64,000 bases of DNA from Falsiroseomonas stagni DSM 19981 (GTDB lineage: Bacteria > Pseudomonadota > Alphaproteobacteria > Acetobacterales > Acetobacteraceae), in contig NZ_FOSQ01000004.1 of NCBI RefSeq assembly GCF_900114315.1, positions 135,725-199,724 of the forward strand, in the 5' to 3' direction. The position numbers were made by a program, and so were the translations under genes. Below, one piece after another: positions 36,121-44,774 of the stretch. The notes under the pieces were generated by a model. The model was not told the origin of the DNA and searched no databases. It saw only the letters and a list, made by a program, of their open reading frames with translations. Position 1 is the stretch's first letter; every line of letters starts with the position of its first letter.

Positions 36121-37071
36121 CTACTCCGCGAAGAGCTGCGACGTCAGGCGCATATGCTGCGCGACATGGGGGGAGGGCGCGCCCTCCGCCACTTCCTGGT
36201 AGGCCGGCGCGCGCGCTTCCATCATGCGGCCGCCGCCATGGGCCGGGCGGTTGTAGATGAAGCCATGCGTGGAATAGGTGCGGCCGAAGGCGTCGTCATG
36301 ATGCCCGACCTGCACGCGCACCGCCGTCCAGTCATTCCGGTCGGAAGCATCGATCACGACGACGCCGCGCATCACGGCGCCGCGGCGGATGCCGGGGCCG
36401 CCCCAATTGGCGTGGTCGATATGGATGGTGCGGGAATTCACCACCCGGCTGACCACGGCGACATGCCCGCGCGACATGCCGCCGGAGGCGGTGAAGGCCA
36501 GGACGGAGCCGCGTTCCGGCGCATTGCCGCGGGCATAGGTGCCGGCGGCGTTGTGCCACCACATGCGGGCATCGCCGCTGATGTTCATGCCCGTCGCCAT
36601 CCGGGCGAAGGGCACGCAGGACAGGCCGCCGCTGATGGAGACCGGCAGGATGGGCGTGCCGCCCAGGCCGATGGCGGGGCTGGCGATCGCCGGGCGGATC
36701 ACGCCGACCGAGGCCAGTCGCACCGGCGCGGGCTGCGCGGTGGCGGGCGCGCGGCTGGCCGGCATCTCGTTCAGCACGCGCACGCGCGGCGCGGGGGCGG
36801 GCGGCGGGGGTGGCGGCAGCGCGGCCATCTGGGTGCCGCGCGGCGGCGTGGCGGCGGCCTGGCGGCTGGCGGGCTGGGCGGGCTTGGCGGCGGCGGTGCG
36901 GGTTGCGGCCTGGGTCGCGGGGGGGCGGGGCGGGGTCACGGCCACCTGGCCCGGGCGCGCCTGCTTCTGGGCCGTGCGCGGGTTGCGCTCCGTCGCCTGA
37001 GCCGTGTCCGCGCTGAAGGCCGCCGTCCCGAACAGGACGCAGAATACAGCCAGCGTGCCCGTCGCCCGCAT
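36121..37071 (-). CDS. Secreted CHAP-domain peptidoglycan hydrolase
   Basis: A 316-residue protein with a signal peptide (MRATGTLAVFCVLFGTAAFS, cleavage near residue 22-26), an Ala/Pro-rich linker (about 30-130) and a C-terminal CHAP amidase/peptidase domain. Catalytic Cys152 is in GGLSCVPFAR, His203 in SRGHVAVVS, and the third position in HIDHANWG. It is predicted to cleave peptidoglycan amide bonds in the periplasm, for example in cell separation. The ATG at 37071 directly begins a good leader; 43 upstream codons in frame are rejected. Its long leader region carries promoter-like elements. Confidence 0.88.
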   Translation of the reverse strand: MRATGTLAVFCVLFGTAAFSADTAQATERNPRTAQKQARPGQVAVTPPRPPATQAATRTAAAKPAQPASRQAAATPPRGTQMAALPPPPPPAPAPRVRVLNEMPASRAPATAQPAPVRLASVGVIRPAIASPAIGLGGTPILPVSISGGLSCVPFARMATGMNISGDARMWWHNAAGTYARGNAPERGSVLAFTASGGMSRGHVAVVSRVVNSRTIHIDHANWGGPGIRRGAVMRGVVVIDASDRNDWTAVRVQVGHHDDAFGRTYSTHGFIYNRPAHGGGRMMEARAPAYQEVAEGAPSPHVAQHMRLTSQLFAE

Positions 37072-37229
37072 GAGTGATCCCCCGATTTGCCTGCCCTCCG
37101 GGCACCGACTGGCGCTCCGTGACAACGGCGGTACCCGGCACCTGGAGGAGGGACAACCCGATCCTTTGTTACCCCGCGAAATCCGGCGTGATTCGCTCAT
37201 CGAGCGTCCGTGAATGCCGCGCGAAACAG

Positions 37230-37235
37230 ATTATC
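37230..37235 (-). promoter_or_regulatory. Candidate -10 element for the CHAP gene
   Basis: Minus-strand GATAAT (5 of 6 to consensus) lies in an AT-rich patch. No good -35 is found 17 bases upstream; the GTTTCGT direct repeats occupy that position, which would fit an activator-dependent promoter. The leader would be about 150 bases. Confidence 0.3.
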
Positions 37236-37420
37236 ATCCTAGAACGAAACCTGACGAAACACGACGACACAGTGTTGCGGCATTTTTGTCACGGTTCTGG
37301 GGCCTTCGCGCCGCCGGTCGTGACTCCGTAACATGACAGTCATGCCATCCAGGAATATGCCCCCGCGGCGGGGGTATTTCGGGCCGCCTCCGGAGCAGGC
37401 GGCGCCCACCGAGGGCCCAA

Positions 37421-37458
37421 GAGAAAGGGCGGCGCCGGGGTTCACCCGACGCCGCCCC
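37421..37458 (-). terminator. Rho-independent terminator of ridA
   Basis: On the minus strand GGGCGGCG and CGCCGCCC arms, extended by TCGGG/CCCCGG around a short TGAA-type loop, are followed by TTTCTCTT. It begins about 20 bases after the ridA stop. This is the best canonical intrinsic terminator in the window. Confidence 0.75.
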
Positions 37459-37479
37459 GGCAGGCCCGGACCCGCTGCC

Positions 37480-37830
37480 TCAGCGGCAGGCCGTGACCAT
37501 GATCTCCACCAGGTGGCGCGGATCGGCCATGTTGGCCTCCACGCAGGCGCGCACCGGGCGGCCGGCATCGCCCAGCCACTCCACCCACACCTTGTTCATG
37601 GCGTCGCGGTCGCGGATGTCCTTCAGCCAGATCTGCGTCTGCAGCAGGCGGGTGTTGTCCGTGCCGTTGGCTTCCAGCGCGGCATCGATCTTGGCCAGCA
37701 CCTGGCGGGTCTGGCCCGTGATGTCCTGGGACAGGTCATCGGCCGTCATGCCGGCCAGGTAGACGAAGTTGTGGTACTCCACCGAGGAGGACAGGATGGG
37801 GTTGCTGCCCTGGCGGGTGATCTTGGACAT
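37480..37830 (-). CDS. RidA/YjgF/UK114-family protein
   Basis: A 116-residue RidA-like protein. Motifs include YHNFVYLAGMTADD and QTRQVLAKIDAALEANGTD, and the C-terminal RPVRACVEANMADPRHLVEI contains the Arg and acidic region that in RidA binds and deaminates 2-aminoacrylate-type enamines. The Arg105-equivalent appears to be the one in RPVRACVEA. The start at 37830 has GAGGAG upstream. Monocistronic, with a strong terminator. It may belong to an Rid subfamily other than RidA proper. Confidence 0.85.
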   Translation of the reverse strand: MSKITRQGSNPILSSSVEYHNFVYLAGMTADDLSQDITGQTRQVLAKIDAALEANGTDNTRLLQTQIWLKDIRDRDAMNKVWVEWLGDAGRPVRACVEANMADPRHLVEIMVTACR

Positions 37831-37877
37831 CGCGCATTGCTCCTCGAGCGGTTTGGCGCCCATCTCCTAGGCGGGCC

Positions 37878-38228
37878 ATGACAGACGGGCAAGACGGTGC
37901 CGCGCGCGGCATCAAGGTGATGCCGGACTACCGATGCTGGCCGCTGTGGCGGGATGGGGGGGAGCCCGGGAACATCGACCCCGCCGCCCTGCCGATCCCG
38001 CCTGCCCTGGTCGCGGCGCTGCTCGCCTGGGCAGACGCCTTCGAAGCTGGCTTCGATTGGAACGACCCCGCCGCATCCCCGGCCATGCCGGATCCCGAGG
38101 GGTTCGAGGCCGAGGGACGGCACCTGGCCGCGTGGCTCGCCGCCGAACTCGGGCCGGGATGGCGCGTCCGCTACTGGCGGGATCAGCCCCCTTCGGATCA
38201 GCCCGGGATGGGCCGGTTCTCCCCGTGA
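37878..38228 (+). CDS. Hypothetical cytoplasmic protein
   Basis: A 116-residue acidic, Trp-rich protein (MPDYRCWPLWRDGG, then a helix PPALVAALLAWADAFEAGFDW and a second region EAEGRHLAAWLAAEL). It has no signal peptide or membrane segment. The sequence has a protein-like residue balance and good codon usage, so I believe it is real, but I do not recognise the family. Divergent from ridA (47 bases between starts) and overlapping the 3' end of the convergent gene by 31 bases. Confidence 0.65.
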   Translation: MTDGQDGAARGIKVMPDYRCWPLWRDGGEPGNIDPAALPIPPALVAALLAWADAFEAGFDWNDPAASPAMPDPEGFEAEGRHLAAWLAAELGPGWRVRYWRDQPPSDQPGMGRFSP

Positions 38229-38500
38229 TCCGCGGCGCCGGCCACGCCGCAGCCGCAGAAGGGGCAGCGCGCCAGGCGGGCCAGTTGCGGGTCGATCGGC
38301 GCGGGCAGGGGGCGGCCTTCCAGCAGCCGGTCCAGCTCCGCGCGCAGCGCCTCATGCACCTGCTGCTCCGCGCAGGCGCCTTCCCCGTATTCCGCCGCCA
38401 CCGCGGCGCCCGGCGCTTCCAGCCGGAAGGCGAGGGCCGGGCTGGCGACCAGGGTCGCGACCGGGAGGCAGGAGAGAAGGCTGCGGCGGGGCGTGCTCAT
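38198..38500 (-). CDS. Small secreted or Tat-exported protein with a Cys cluster
   Basis: A 100-residue protein. MSTPRRSLLSCLPVATLVAS is a Tat-like or lipoprotein-like leader, followed by a helical region (EQQVHEALRAELDRLLEG) and a C-terminal CPFCGCG cluster of three Cys that could bind metal or form a disulfide. No family recognised. The start at 38500 places the leader directly at the N-terminus. It overlaps the convergent hypothetical gene by 31 bases, so one of the two ends may be misassigned. Confidence 0.55.
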   Translation of the reverse strand: MSTPRRSLLSCLPVATLVASPALAFRLEAPGAAVAAEYGEGACAEQQVHEALRAELDRLLEGRPLPAPIDPQLARLARCPFCGCGVAGAADHGENRPIPG

Positions 38501-38541
38501 GCGCCGATCATAACGCATCCGCGCGCCGCGCCGCCACGCCC

Positions 38542-39519
38542 TTATGCCACCACGGCGTAGGTGCTGCCCGAATTCGCGGCACCGATCATTGCCTCGAACA
38601 CCGCCACGCCATGGATCGCGTCCTCGACGGGCAGGGGATAGGCCGGGCCGCCGGCCACCGCCGCTGCAAATGCTGCAAGTTCAGCGGCTTCGATATCGGT
38701 CTTCGGAAACTCCTTCACCCAACCCTGGCCCTCCCGCGGCGTCCAGGTCAGGTGCTCATGCCCTTGCAGCGCCAGGATGCCCTCCGTCCCGAACAGCGCC
38801 ACGCGCCAGAAGCTGGGGGACAGGGACAGGGTGGCGAAGCCGACGGTCGCGCCGCGCTCCAGCAGCGCCAGCATCGCCGTGGTGTCGTCGATGGTCTGGC
38901 TGACCTGCGCATGGCTGCGCACCGTCACCTCCTTGAAGCGGCCCGCCAGGTTGATGATGGCGTCGATCATGTGGATGCCCATGCCGCCCATGCCGCCGAG
39001 CGGGCTTTCCGCCCGGTCCGCCCGCCACATGCCCGGCACATAGGCGCGCGCGCCCGGCCCGCTGAACTGCCCTTCCACATGCAGCAGCGTGCCGAGCGCG
39101 CCATCCGCCAGCATCGCCTTCATGATTTGGATCGCCGGCAGGAAGCGCCGGTTGTGGCCCAGCGCCATGACAACGCCCGCCTCCCGGCAGGCCGCGACGG
39201 CGGCGGCGGCCGAGGCCCGGTCCAGCGTGAAGGGCTTCTCGACAAAGACGTGCTTGCCGGCGCGGGCGGCGGCGATGACCTGCTCCGCATGCTGCCCATG
39301 CGGCGTGGCGAGGACCACCGCCTTCACGGCGGGGTCCGCCAGCACCGCCTCGTAGTCCGGCAACAGTCGGATTCCCTTCTCGGCGGCCCAGGCCTCGGCC
39401 TTGGCCGGCGTCCGGGTGCAGCCGGAGACGAAGCGGATCCCCGCATCGTTCTTCCCCTGCACGCTGTTGGCCAGCACCTGGCCCCAGCGCCCCATGCCCA
39501 CGATGGCGGCGTCCAGCAT
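38542..39519 (-). CDS. Gfo/Idh/MocA-family oxidoreductase
   Basis: A 325-residue NAD(P)-dependent dehydrogenase. The N-terminal Rossmann motif is AIVGMGRWGQVLAN. The EKPFTLDR segment supplies the conserved Lys of the EKP motif. The C-terminal substrate domain has GGMGGMGIHMIDAIINLAGR with the family His-Asp pair. Substrates in this family are sugars, inositols or related hydroxy compounds. The MFS exporter gene lies immediately upstream, 19 bases from its stop to this start, so the two are probably co-transcribed. Confidence 0.9.
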   Translation of the reverse strand: MLDAAIVGMGRWGQVLANSVQGKNDAGIRFVSGCTRTPAKAEAWAAEKGIRLLPDYEAVLADPAVKAVVLATPHGQHAEQVIAAARAGKHVFVEKPFTLDRASAAAAVAACREAGVVMALGHNRRFLPAIQIMKAMLADGALGTLLHVEGQFSGPGARAYVPGMWRADRAESPLGGMGGMGIHMIDAIINLAGRFKEVTVRSHAQVSQTIDDTTAMLALLERGATVGFATLSLSPSFWRVALFGTEGILALQGHEHLTWTPREGQGWVKEFPKTDIEAAELAAFAAAVAGGPAYPLPVEDAIHGVAVFEAMIGAANSGSTYAVVA

Positions 39520-39538
39520 CGATCCCGTTTCCCTATCT

Positions 39539-40792
39539 CTATCGGTTGGCCGAGGAGGCTGACTGGCCCTCCAGCGCCGCCTCGATCGTCTTCAGCTTCG
39601 TCATGCCCCAGGCGAAGACGCCAAGGAACAGCAGCGCGGCCGCGAATGTCGGCAGCCGCAGCCCGAACAATTCACCCAGCCCCCCCAGGATCAGCGCCCC
39701 CAGCGCCGGGAAGGCCCGCGTGATCAGCCCCCAGAGGCTCAGCATCCGCCCGCGATAGGCCGGGTCGGCCGCGCTTTGCAGCAGCGTCTGCACGCTGATG
39801 CCATGCATCGATGCCACCGCCCCGATCAGCGCCCCGCACAGCATGCCCAGCGGAAACCACCCCGTGGCGACGAAGCCCACCGTCGCCACCGCCTGGGCCA
39901 GCGCCGCGAAGATCGCGATCCGCACCGTCCCCTCCAGCCGCCCGCGCGACGCCACCCACAACCCGGCGCACAACGCGCCGACGCCGAAGCAGGCGGTCAG
40001 CACCGCCAGGCTCTCCGCCCCCCGCCCGAACAGCCGTTCCACGAAGGGGGGCAGGATCTCCTGCACGCCCCGCATCAGCAGCGCGCCCATGGCGGCGTAG
40101 AGCAGCAGCGGACCCAGCCCCGGATGCCGCCAGGCATAGCCGATGCCGCCCGTCACCTCCCGCCACAGGCTGGCGGAGGCCGGGTGCCCGCGGCGTTCCC
40201 GCGCATCGACGCGCAGCAGGGCGATGGACAGGCAGGCGAAGCCGTAGCCCACCGCATTGGCGGCGATGGCCGGCACCACCCCCCAGGCCGCGATGACCGG
40301 CCCCGCGATGGCCGGGCCGGTGAAGCGCGCGACCGCGAAGCACAGCGAATTGGCCGCCACCGCGGCCGGCAGGTCCGCCCGCGCCACGATCCCCGGCATC
40401 AGCGTCTGCCGCGCCGGCTGCGCGAAGCTGGCGGCGACGCCGCCCACGACCTCCAGCACCAGCAGGATGGCGATGGTCATGTGCCCGCTGGCGGTGATGG
40501 CCGCGACGGCCGCCGCCTGGAGCGCGATCGCCACCTGCGTCCAGATCGCCAGTTGCACCCGGTCCACCCGGTCCGCGATCGCCCCGGCGATGGGGCTGAT
40601 CAGCACCGCCGGCGCCAGGTCGCAGAAGGCCACCATGCCGACCCAGAAGGCATTGCCCGTCAATTCCCAGGCGAGCCAGGAGACGGCGATCCGCTGCATC
40701 CACAGGCCCGTCCAGGCCACCATGGAGCCGGAGAAGAAAAGTCGCGAATCCCGGGTGGTGAGCGCGCGGCCGAGGGCGCCGAGCGACGCCAC
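39539..40792 (-). CDS. MFS transporter (MFS_3, EntS-like exporter)
   Basis: A roughly 417-residue 12-helix transporter. The N-terminus fits the MFS_3 pattern: SRLFFSGSMVAWTGLWMQRIAVSW is the first helix, and ISPIAGAIADRVDRV is the loop 2-3 motif. The GTG at 40792 is the best start in the frame; an upstream His/Ala-rich extension lies antisense-like within the lipoprotein gene and is rejected. Related proteins export siderophores or drugs. It precedes the Gfo/Idh/MocA gene in the same direction. Confidence 0.82.
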   Translation of the reverse strand: MASLGALGRALTTRDSRLFFSGSMVAWTGLWMQRIAVSWLAWELTGNAFWVGMVAFCDLAPAVLISPIAGAIADRVDRVQLAIWTQVAIALQAAAVAAITASGHMTIAILLVLEVVGGVAASFAQPARQTLMPGIVARADLPAAVAANSLCFAVARFTGPAIAGPVIAAWGVVPAIAANAVGYGFACLSIALLRVDARERRGHPASASLWREVTGGIGYAWRHPGLGPLLLYAAMGALLMRGVQEILPPFVERLFGRGAESLAVLTACFGVGALCAGLWVASRGRLEGTVRIAIFAALAQAVATVGFVATGWFPLGMLCGALIGAVASMHGISVQTLLQSAADPAYRGRMLSLWGLITRAFPALGALILGGLGELFGLRLPTFAAALLFLGVFAWGMTKLKTIEAALEGQSASSANR

Positions 40793-40803
40793 CGGCTTGC
40801 CCG

Positions 40804-41265
40804 TCAGCGCCCCCCGGCGCCCGGCGGCGGCAGCGCGCGGCTGGTGGCGGGCCGGCGCGTGCCGGTCGTGGTGGCGCTGTCGGTCGTGGTGGTCGTGGTG
40901 GTCGTCGCGGCCGCCTGGCCCGGCCCGCGCACCGGATCGGGGCTGGCCCGCAGGCATTCCGCCACCAGCCGGTCGCGGTCGATCTGCGCGGCCCCGCGGT
41001 CATTGTCCACGCGCATCATGGGGGAGACGCCCATGGTGCCGCGGCCCGACTCGGTCTCGTCGCTGCGCATCAACTGGCCGCGCTCGCGATACTGCACCAC
41101 CCGCGTCGCCTGTTCCCGGCATGCCTCGTAGCGCGCATCGCGTTCCCCCCGCGGCACCGGCGCCGGCGCCGTGATGGGCGAGACCGACGGCAGCGGCGCC
41201 CCGCAGGCCGCAAGGGCCGCGATCGGCGCGATGACCAGGAGGCGGAGCGGGAGGCGGCTTGGCAT
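40804..41265 (-). CDS. Predicted lipoprotein with a poly-Thr tract
   Basis: A 153-residue protein with a lipobox (AALAACG, lipidated Cys at about residue 21). After a Pro-rich linker there is a short conserved-looking region with two Cys (YEACREQATRVVQYRERGQ and LVAECLRASP). A low-complexity segment with eight consecutive Thr follows near residue 120 and a Pro/Gly-rich tail. The Thr run is encoded by mixed codons, so it is not a simple slippage microsatellite. Function unknown; likely outer-membrane anchored. Confidence 0.7.
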   Translation of the reverse strand: MPSRLPLRLLVIAPIAALAACGAPLPSVSPITAPAPVPRGERDARYEACREQATRVVQYRERGQLMRSDETESGRGTMGVSPMMRVDNDRGAAQIDRDRLVAECLRASPDPVRGPGQAAATTTTTTTTDSATTTGTRRPATSRALPPPGAGGR

Positions 41266-41286
41266 GGAATCACTCTCTCGGGCAGG

Positions 41287-41856
41287 TCACGCCGGCATGC
41301 GCGCGGGCAAGGCGCGCGACAATAGCCCCCGAAGCGCCTCCGCGTCGAACCTCGCCGCGGAATCGAGCGGCATGGTCGCCGCGGCGCGCAGCAAGGCGGG
41401 GTGCAGCTCCACCCCCTCCGCCGTCACGCTGAACAGCCCCGCGAGCCAGGCCGAACGCCCCATCACCTCGACCAGCGCCAGCAGCCGCAGGCAGAGCGCC
41501 AGGCCCCCGATGGTGGAGAGGTCCGCCCGGCGGTCCACCGCCTCCGCCCAGCTCCGCGCATCCCGGTCGGCGATGGCGAGTCGCGTTGCGCCGCCATCGG
41601 CGCGGCGGAACAGCAATTCGCGCGGCGGCCCCCAGCAGCCCTGGTGCGCGCGCGCGCGGGCGGCATCCCAGGCACCGAGCAGCGCGGTGGGGGTGACGGC
41701 GGGCAGCGATTCTGGCGGCACGGCGATGGCATAGCTCAGGCTGCCATCGGCGCTGCCGGCGACGCGGATCGGGTTGTCGCGGGCGACACGGATCGGGTTG
41801 TCGCGGGCGACACGGATCTGGTTGCCGCGAGCGACACGGGCCGGGTTATCAGGCAT
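41287..41856 (-). CDS. Hypothetical protein with four N-terminal octapeptide repeats
   Basis: A 189-residue protein starting at the ATG at 41856. Residues 2-33 consist of four octads of the type R-[DG]-N-[PQ]-I-R-V-A, the coding product of a 24-bp tandem repeat. The remainder (YAIAVPPESLPAVTPTALLG onward) is an alpha-helical domain with Trp residues and no membrane segment; I do not recognise the family. The repeat probably extends a disordered N-terminus. An alternative start downstream of the repeat is not obvious, so the repeats may be truly translated. Confidence 0.6.
   Translation of the reverse strand: MPDNPARVARGNQIRVARDNPIRVARDNPIRVAGSADGSLSYAIAVPPESLPAVTPTALLGAWDAARARAHQGCWGPPRELLFRRADGGATRLAIADRDARSWAEAVDRRADLSTIGGLALCLRLLALVEVMGRSAWLAGLFSVTAEGVELHPALLRAAATMPLDSAARFDAEALRGLLSRALPARMPA
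41758..41853 (-). repeat. Tandem 24-bp repeat (about four units) inside the 5' end of a coding region
   Basis: Units at 41758-41781, 41782-41805, 41806-41829 and a degenerate one at 41830-41853. Each junction creates the palindrome TGTCGC-GG-GCGACA or a variant. Because 24 is divisible by 3 the frame is kept, unlike the repeats at gene ends. It is the only coding member of the palindrome-repeat series. Confidence 0.85.
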
Positions 41857-41931
41857 CTCCCCCAGATAGGCGCGCCGCCGCCGGTTGCGCCACCCCTTCG
41901 CAAGCGGGCCTGACCATGGCGTGATGCGGGC

Positions 41932-43200
41932 ATGACCGATCCCAGCCGCCTGACCGCCACCGAGGCTTCCCGCGCCATCGCCGCCGGCACCCTCTCCCCC
42001 GCCGCCCTCATGGAGGCCTGCCTGGACCGCGCCGCGGCGCGGGAGGGCGTGACCCGCGCCTTCGCCTGGCTGGACGCCCCCGCCGCCCGCCGCGCCGCCG
42101 CCGCCGCGCGGCCGGGGCTGCTGCATGGCATCCCCTTCGGCGTGAAGGACGTGCTGGATACCGCCGATCTGCCGACGGGCTATGGCAGCCCGATCTGGGC
42201 CGGCCACCGGCCGAGGGGCGATGCGGCCGCCGTCGCCGCCGCCCGCGCCGCCGGCGGCGCGCTGATGGGCAAGACCGTCACCACCGAATTCGCCACCCGC
42301 AACCCCGGCGCCACCACCAATCCGCACAATGCCGCGCATACGCCGGGCGGCTCCTCCTCCGGCTCCGCCGCCGCGGTCGCGGATTTCATGGTGCCCTTCG
42401 CCTTCGGTACCCAGACCGCCGGCAGCATCGTGCGCCCGGCCGCCTATTGCGGCGTGGTCGGCTACAAGCCCTCCTTCGGCACGCTCCATCGCGGTGGCAT
42501 GAAGGTGTGTTCCGAAAGCCTCGACACCATCGGGATCATGGCCCGCAGCGTCGCCGATTGCGCGCTGGCCATGGGGGCGATGACGGGCCGCGACCTCGGC
42601 GACCCCGATGCGAAGCCTGGCCGCGCGCCGCGCCTCGGCCTCACCGTCGGGCATGACGCCTCCTCCGCCACGCCGGAGACGCTGGCCCTGCTGGACCGCG
42701 CCGCCGAAGCCGCCCGCCGCGCGGGGGCGGAGGTGGTGCCCTTCGCCCTGCCGCCCGCACTGCTGCGCGCGGCCGAGTTGCACGGCCACATGATGAACAT
42801 GGAAACGCGCCAGGCCCTGGCCTGGGAATACGCGCATTGCCGCCCGCAGCTGTCGGCCGTGCTGCTGGATCGCCTGGACTGGTCCGGCACCCAGCCCCCC
42901 GCGATGCTGGATGAGGCCCGCGCCGCGGCCGCCGCCGCCCGCGCCGCCTTCGCGGCGGCGACCGAGGGCCTGGACGCCATCCTGACCCCCTCCGCCCCTG
43001 GCGAGGCCCCGGAAGGGCTGAGCTACACCGGCGACGCCACCTTCAACCTGCTCTGGACCCTGCTCTGGGGCCCGAATGTCACGGTGCCCGTGGCGACGGG
43101 GCCGAAGGGCCTGCCCATGGGCGTGCAGGTCGCGGGCCGGATGGGGGACGACCGCCAGGTGCTGGCCGTGGCGCGCTGGGTGCAGGCTGCGATGGGGTAG
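41932..43200 (+). CDS. Amidase (amidase signature family)
   Basis: A 422-residue amidase. The Ser-cisSer-Lys triad is visible: Lys72 in GIPFGVKDVLD, the cis-Ser in GGSSSGSAA (about 142-143), and nucleophile Ser165 in GTQTAGSIVRPA. The core is complete, slightly shorter than GatA-type enzymes. The substrate is unknown; it could hydrolyse aliphatic or aryl amides. ATG at 41932, divergent from the repeat-containing gene. The stop lies in one arm of a hairpin shared with the convergent chemoreceptor gene. Confidence 0.92.
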   Translation: MTDPSRLTATEASRAIAAGTLSPAALMEACLDRAAAREGVTRAFAWLDAPAARRAAAAARPGLLHGIPFGVKDVLDTADLPTGYGSPIWAGHRPRGDAAAVAAARAAGGALMGKTVTTEFATRNPGATTNPHNAAHTPGGSSSGSAAAVADFMVPFAFGTQTAGSIVRPAAYCGVVGYKPSFGTLHRGGMKVCSESLDTIGIMARSVADCALAMGAMTGRDLGDPDAKPGRAPRLGLTVGHDASSATPETLALLDRAAEAARRAGAEVVPFALPPALLRAAELHGHMMNMETRQALAWEYAHCRPQLSAVLLDRLDWSGTQPPAMLDEARAAAAAARAAFAAATEGLDAILTPSAPGEAPEGLSYTGDATFNLLWTLLWGPNVTVPVATGPKGLPMGVQVAGRMGDDRQVLAVARWVQAAMG

Positions 43201-43227
43201 CGGGCCGGCGGGGGAGGTGGCCGCTAC
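43197..43227. terminator. Shared bidirectional hairpin containing both convergent stop codons
   Basis: GTAGCGG (43197-43203) pairs with CCGCTAC (43221-43227), a perfect 7-bp stem. The left arm holds the TAG of the amidase, the right arm the TAG of the chemoreceptor on the other strand. The 17-base loop is G-rich. No T-tracts on either side. Confidence 0.45.
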
Positions 43228-44774
43228 GCCGCCTCCCGCAGCCCCAGCCTGCCCAGCCCCGCCTCCAGCGCCGCCGCCGTCGCCGTCGGCATCGCCAGGA
43301 AGCGCAGGCGCAGCGCATCCCCCGCCAGGCCGTTCTCCGCCTGCACGACCTCCGCGCGGAGCGAGAGCCCCGGCGCCACCACATCGGCCAGCAGCGTCAC
43401 GGTGCTGCCCACCTGCACCGGCGGCGCGCCGGGCTCGAAGCGGCAGCCGCCGATCGAGATGTCGGCCAGCACCGCCGCCGCCGGGCCTTCCGGCGCGCCG
43501 GTATCGACCCGCACGGGCAGCGGCTTCGCCAGCCGAGGATGGGCGCGGCGCTGCGCTTCCGGCGCGGATTCCCGCACCGCCCGCACCAGGTTCCGTCGCA
43601 ACTCCCCCACCCCCGTCCGCGCGTCGGACGCCGCGGAATTGACCTGCATCGCGCGCTCCACCGCGCCCGAGGTCTCCGTCGCCACGATGTCGATGCGTTC
43701 CGTCACGGCGTCGGTGGCGCTCGTCGTCTCCGCGACGGATTGCACGATCCGCCGCGTCGCCTCGCTCTGGCGTTCCATCGCGCTGGCGATGGCGGCGGCG
43801 GCGGCGTCGACCTCCGCCACCGCATCGGCCATGTCGCCCACCACCGTCACGGCGCGGGTGGTGGCCTGCGTCACCTCCTCCACCTGGCGGGCGATTTCCG
43901 TCGTCGCCTTGGCGGTCTCGGCCGCCAGGCTCTTCACCTCATTCGCCACCACCGCGAAGCCCTTGCCAGCCTCCCCCGCGCGGGCGGCCTCGATCGTCGC
44001 GTTCAGCGCCAGCAGGTTGGTCTGTCCGGCGATGCCCGCGATCAGCCGCGCCACGCCGCCGATCCGCGCCACCTCCTGCGCCAGGGCATCGATGCTCTCC
44101 CGCCCCTGGATGCCGCTGCGGGAGGCGCGGCCGGTGGCGTTCGTCGCCTCCCCGATCCGGGCACTGATCTCGCTGATCGCGGTGCTGAGGTCCTCGGTCG
44201 CGGCTGCCACCGCCTCCACGTTCCGGCGGGCCGCCGCCGCCGCTTCTGCCACATCGGCGCAGTTGACGGAGACGGTGGCCGCGGACCCCGCCATCGCCTC
44301 CGCCTCATCCGCCATACGGTCCATGTTCCGCGCTACCAGGTCCACCGCGGCGCCGGTCGCGGTCTCCACGCGGTCGGCCATGTCCCGGATGGTCTTGGCC
44401 CGCGCGGCATCCGCGGAGAGGCGGGCGGCGGCCTCGGCCTCCCGCCGCGCCGCATCCTCCCGCAGCGCCAGGCGCAGTCTCTCCAGCGCCCGCGCCGCCG
44501 CACCCCATTCATCGGCGCGCCCGATGCCGGGCATGGCGGTGTCGAGCCGCCCTTCGGCCAGGTCCCGCATCGCCGCCGTCATGGCCCGCACCCGCACCGC
44601 CAGCCGCCACCCGGCCAGCCCGGCCAGCACCACCGCCACCAGGGCCAGCGCCGCCTCCAACCCCCATGGCTGCCCGTCGGCGAGCAGCACGGGCAGCAGC
44701 ATCACCCCCGTCAACAGCAGGAAGGTCGGCGCGATGCCGACCAGGGCTGTCCGCGTGGAGTCGGGAAGGGGCAT
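43224..44774 (-). CDS. Methyl-accepting chemotaxis protein without ligand domain, with C-terminal PilZ domain
   Basis: A 516-residue chemoreceptor. Two membrane helices (about 9-30 and 37-59) are separated by only a few residues, so there is no periplasmic ligand domain. HAMP follows (about 60-112), then a signalling domain whose tip reads [20 protein letters not shown]. The C-terminal PilZ domain keeps both c-di-GMP motifs, RRAHPR and DISIGG. It therefore could sense membrane state or c-di-GMP directly and link second-messenger level to chemotaxis. Start at 44774 after rejecting an antisense-like extension. Confidence 0.9.
   Translation of the reverse strand: MPLPDSTRTALVGIAPTFLLLTGVMLLPVLLADGQPWGLEAALALVAVVLAGLAGWRLAVRVRAMTAAMRDLAEGRLDTAMPGIGRADEWGAAARALERLRLALREDAARREAEAAARLSADAARAKTIRDMADRVETATGAAVDLVARNMDRMADEAEAMAGSAATVSVNCADVAEAAAAARRNVEAVAAATEDLSTAISEISARIGEATNATGRASRSGIQGRESIDALAQEVARIGGVARLIAGIAGQTNLLALNATIEAARAGEAGKGFAVVANEVKSLAAETAKATTEIARQVEEVTQATTRAVTVVGDMADAVAEVDAAAAAIASAMERQSEATRRIVQSVAETTSATDAVTERIDIVATETSGAVERAMQVNSAASDARTGVGELRRNLVRAVRESAPEAQRRAHPRLAKPLPVRVDTGAPEGPAAAVLADISIGGCRFEPGAPPVQVGSTVTLLADVVAPGLSLRAEVVQAENGLAGDALRLRFLAMPTATAAALEAGLGRLGLREAA

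Larger units (their letters stand above)
37072..37479. other. Intergenic region between chap and ridA
   Basis: About 400 bases with no supported gene; both flanking genes run leftward. From right to left it holds the ridA terminator (37421-37458), a GC hairpin (37357-37377), a 13-bp palindrome CATGAC-A-GTCATG (37332-37344), AT-richer sequence with three [GA]CGAAAC copies (37221-37227, 37244-37250, 37254-37260, the last two 10 bp apart), and a candidate -10. The 10-bp phasing suggests a direct-repeat binding site for a response regulator, but this is weak. Confidence 0.5.

Noticed and set aside
37357-37377. CCCCC-GCGGC-GGGGG hairpin as a plus-strand terminator
   Set aside because: No plus-strand gene ends nearby; on the minus strand it lies beyond the better ridA terminator, so its function is unclear.
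40880-40910. Phase-variable microsatellite in the lipoprotein gene (eight Thr codons)
   Set aside because: The codons are mixed, so the DNA is not a simple repeat likely to slip.
41758-41853. CRISPR or transposon end repeats
   Set aside because: Contiguous in-frame 24-bp units with no spacers; consistent with a coding tandem repeat.
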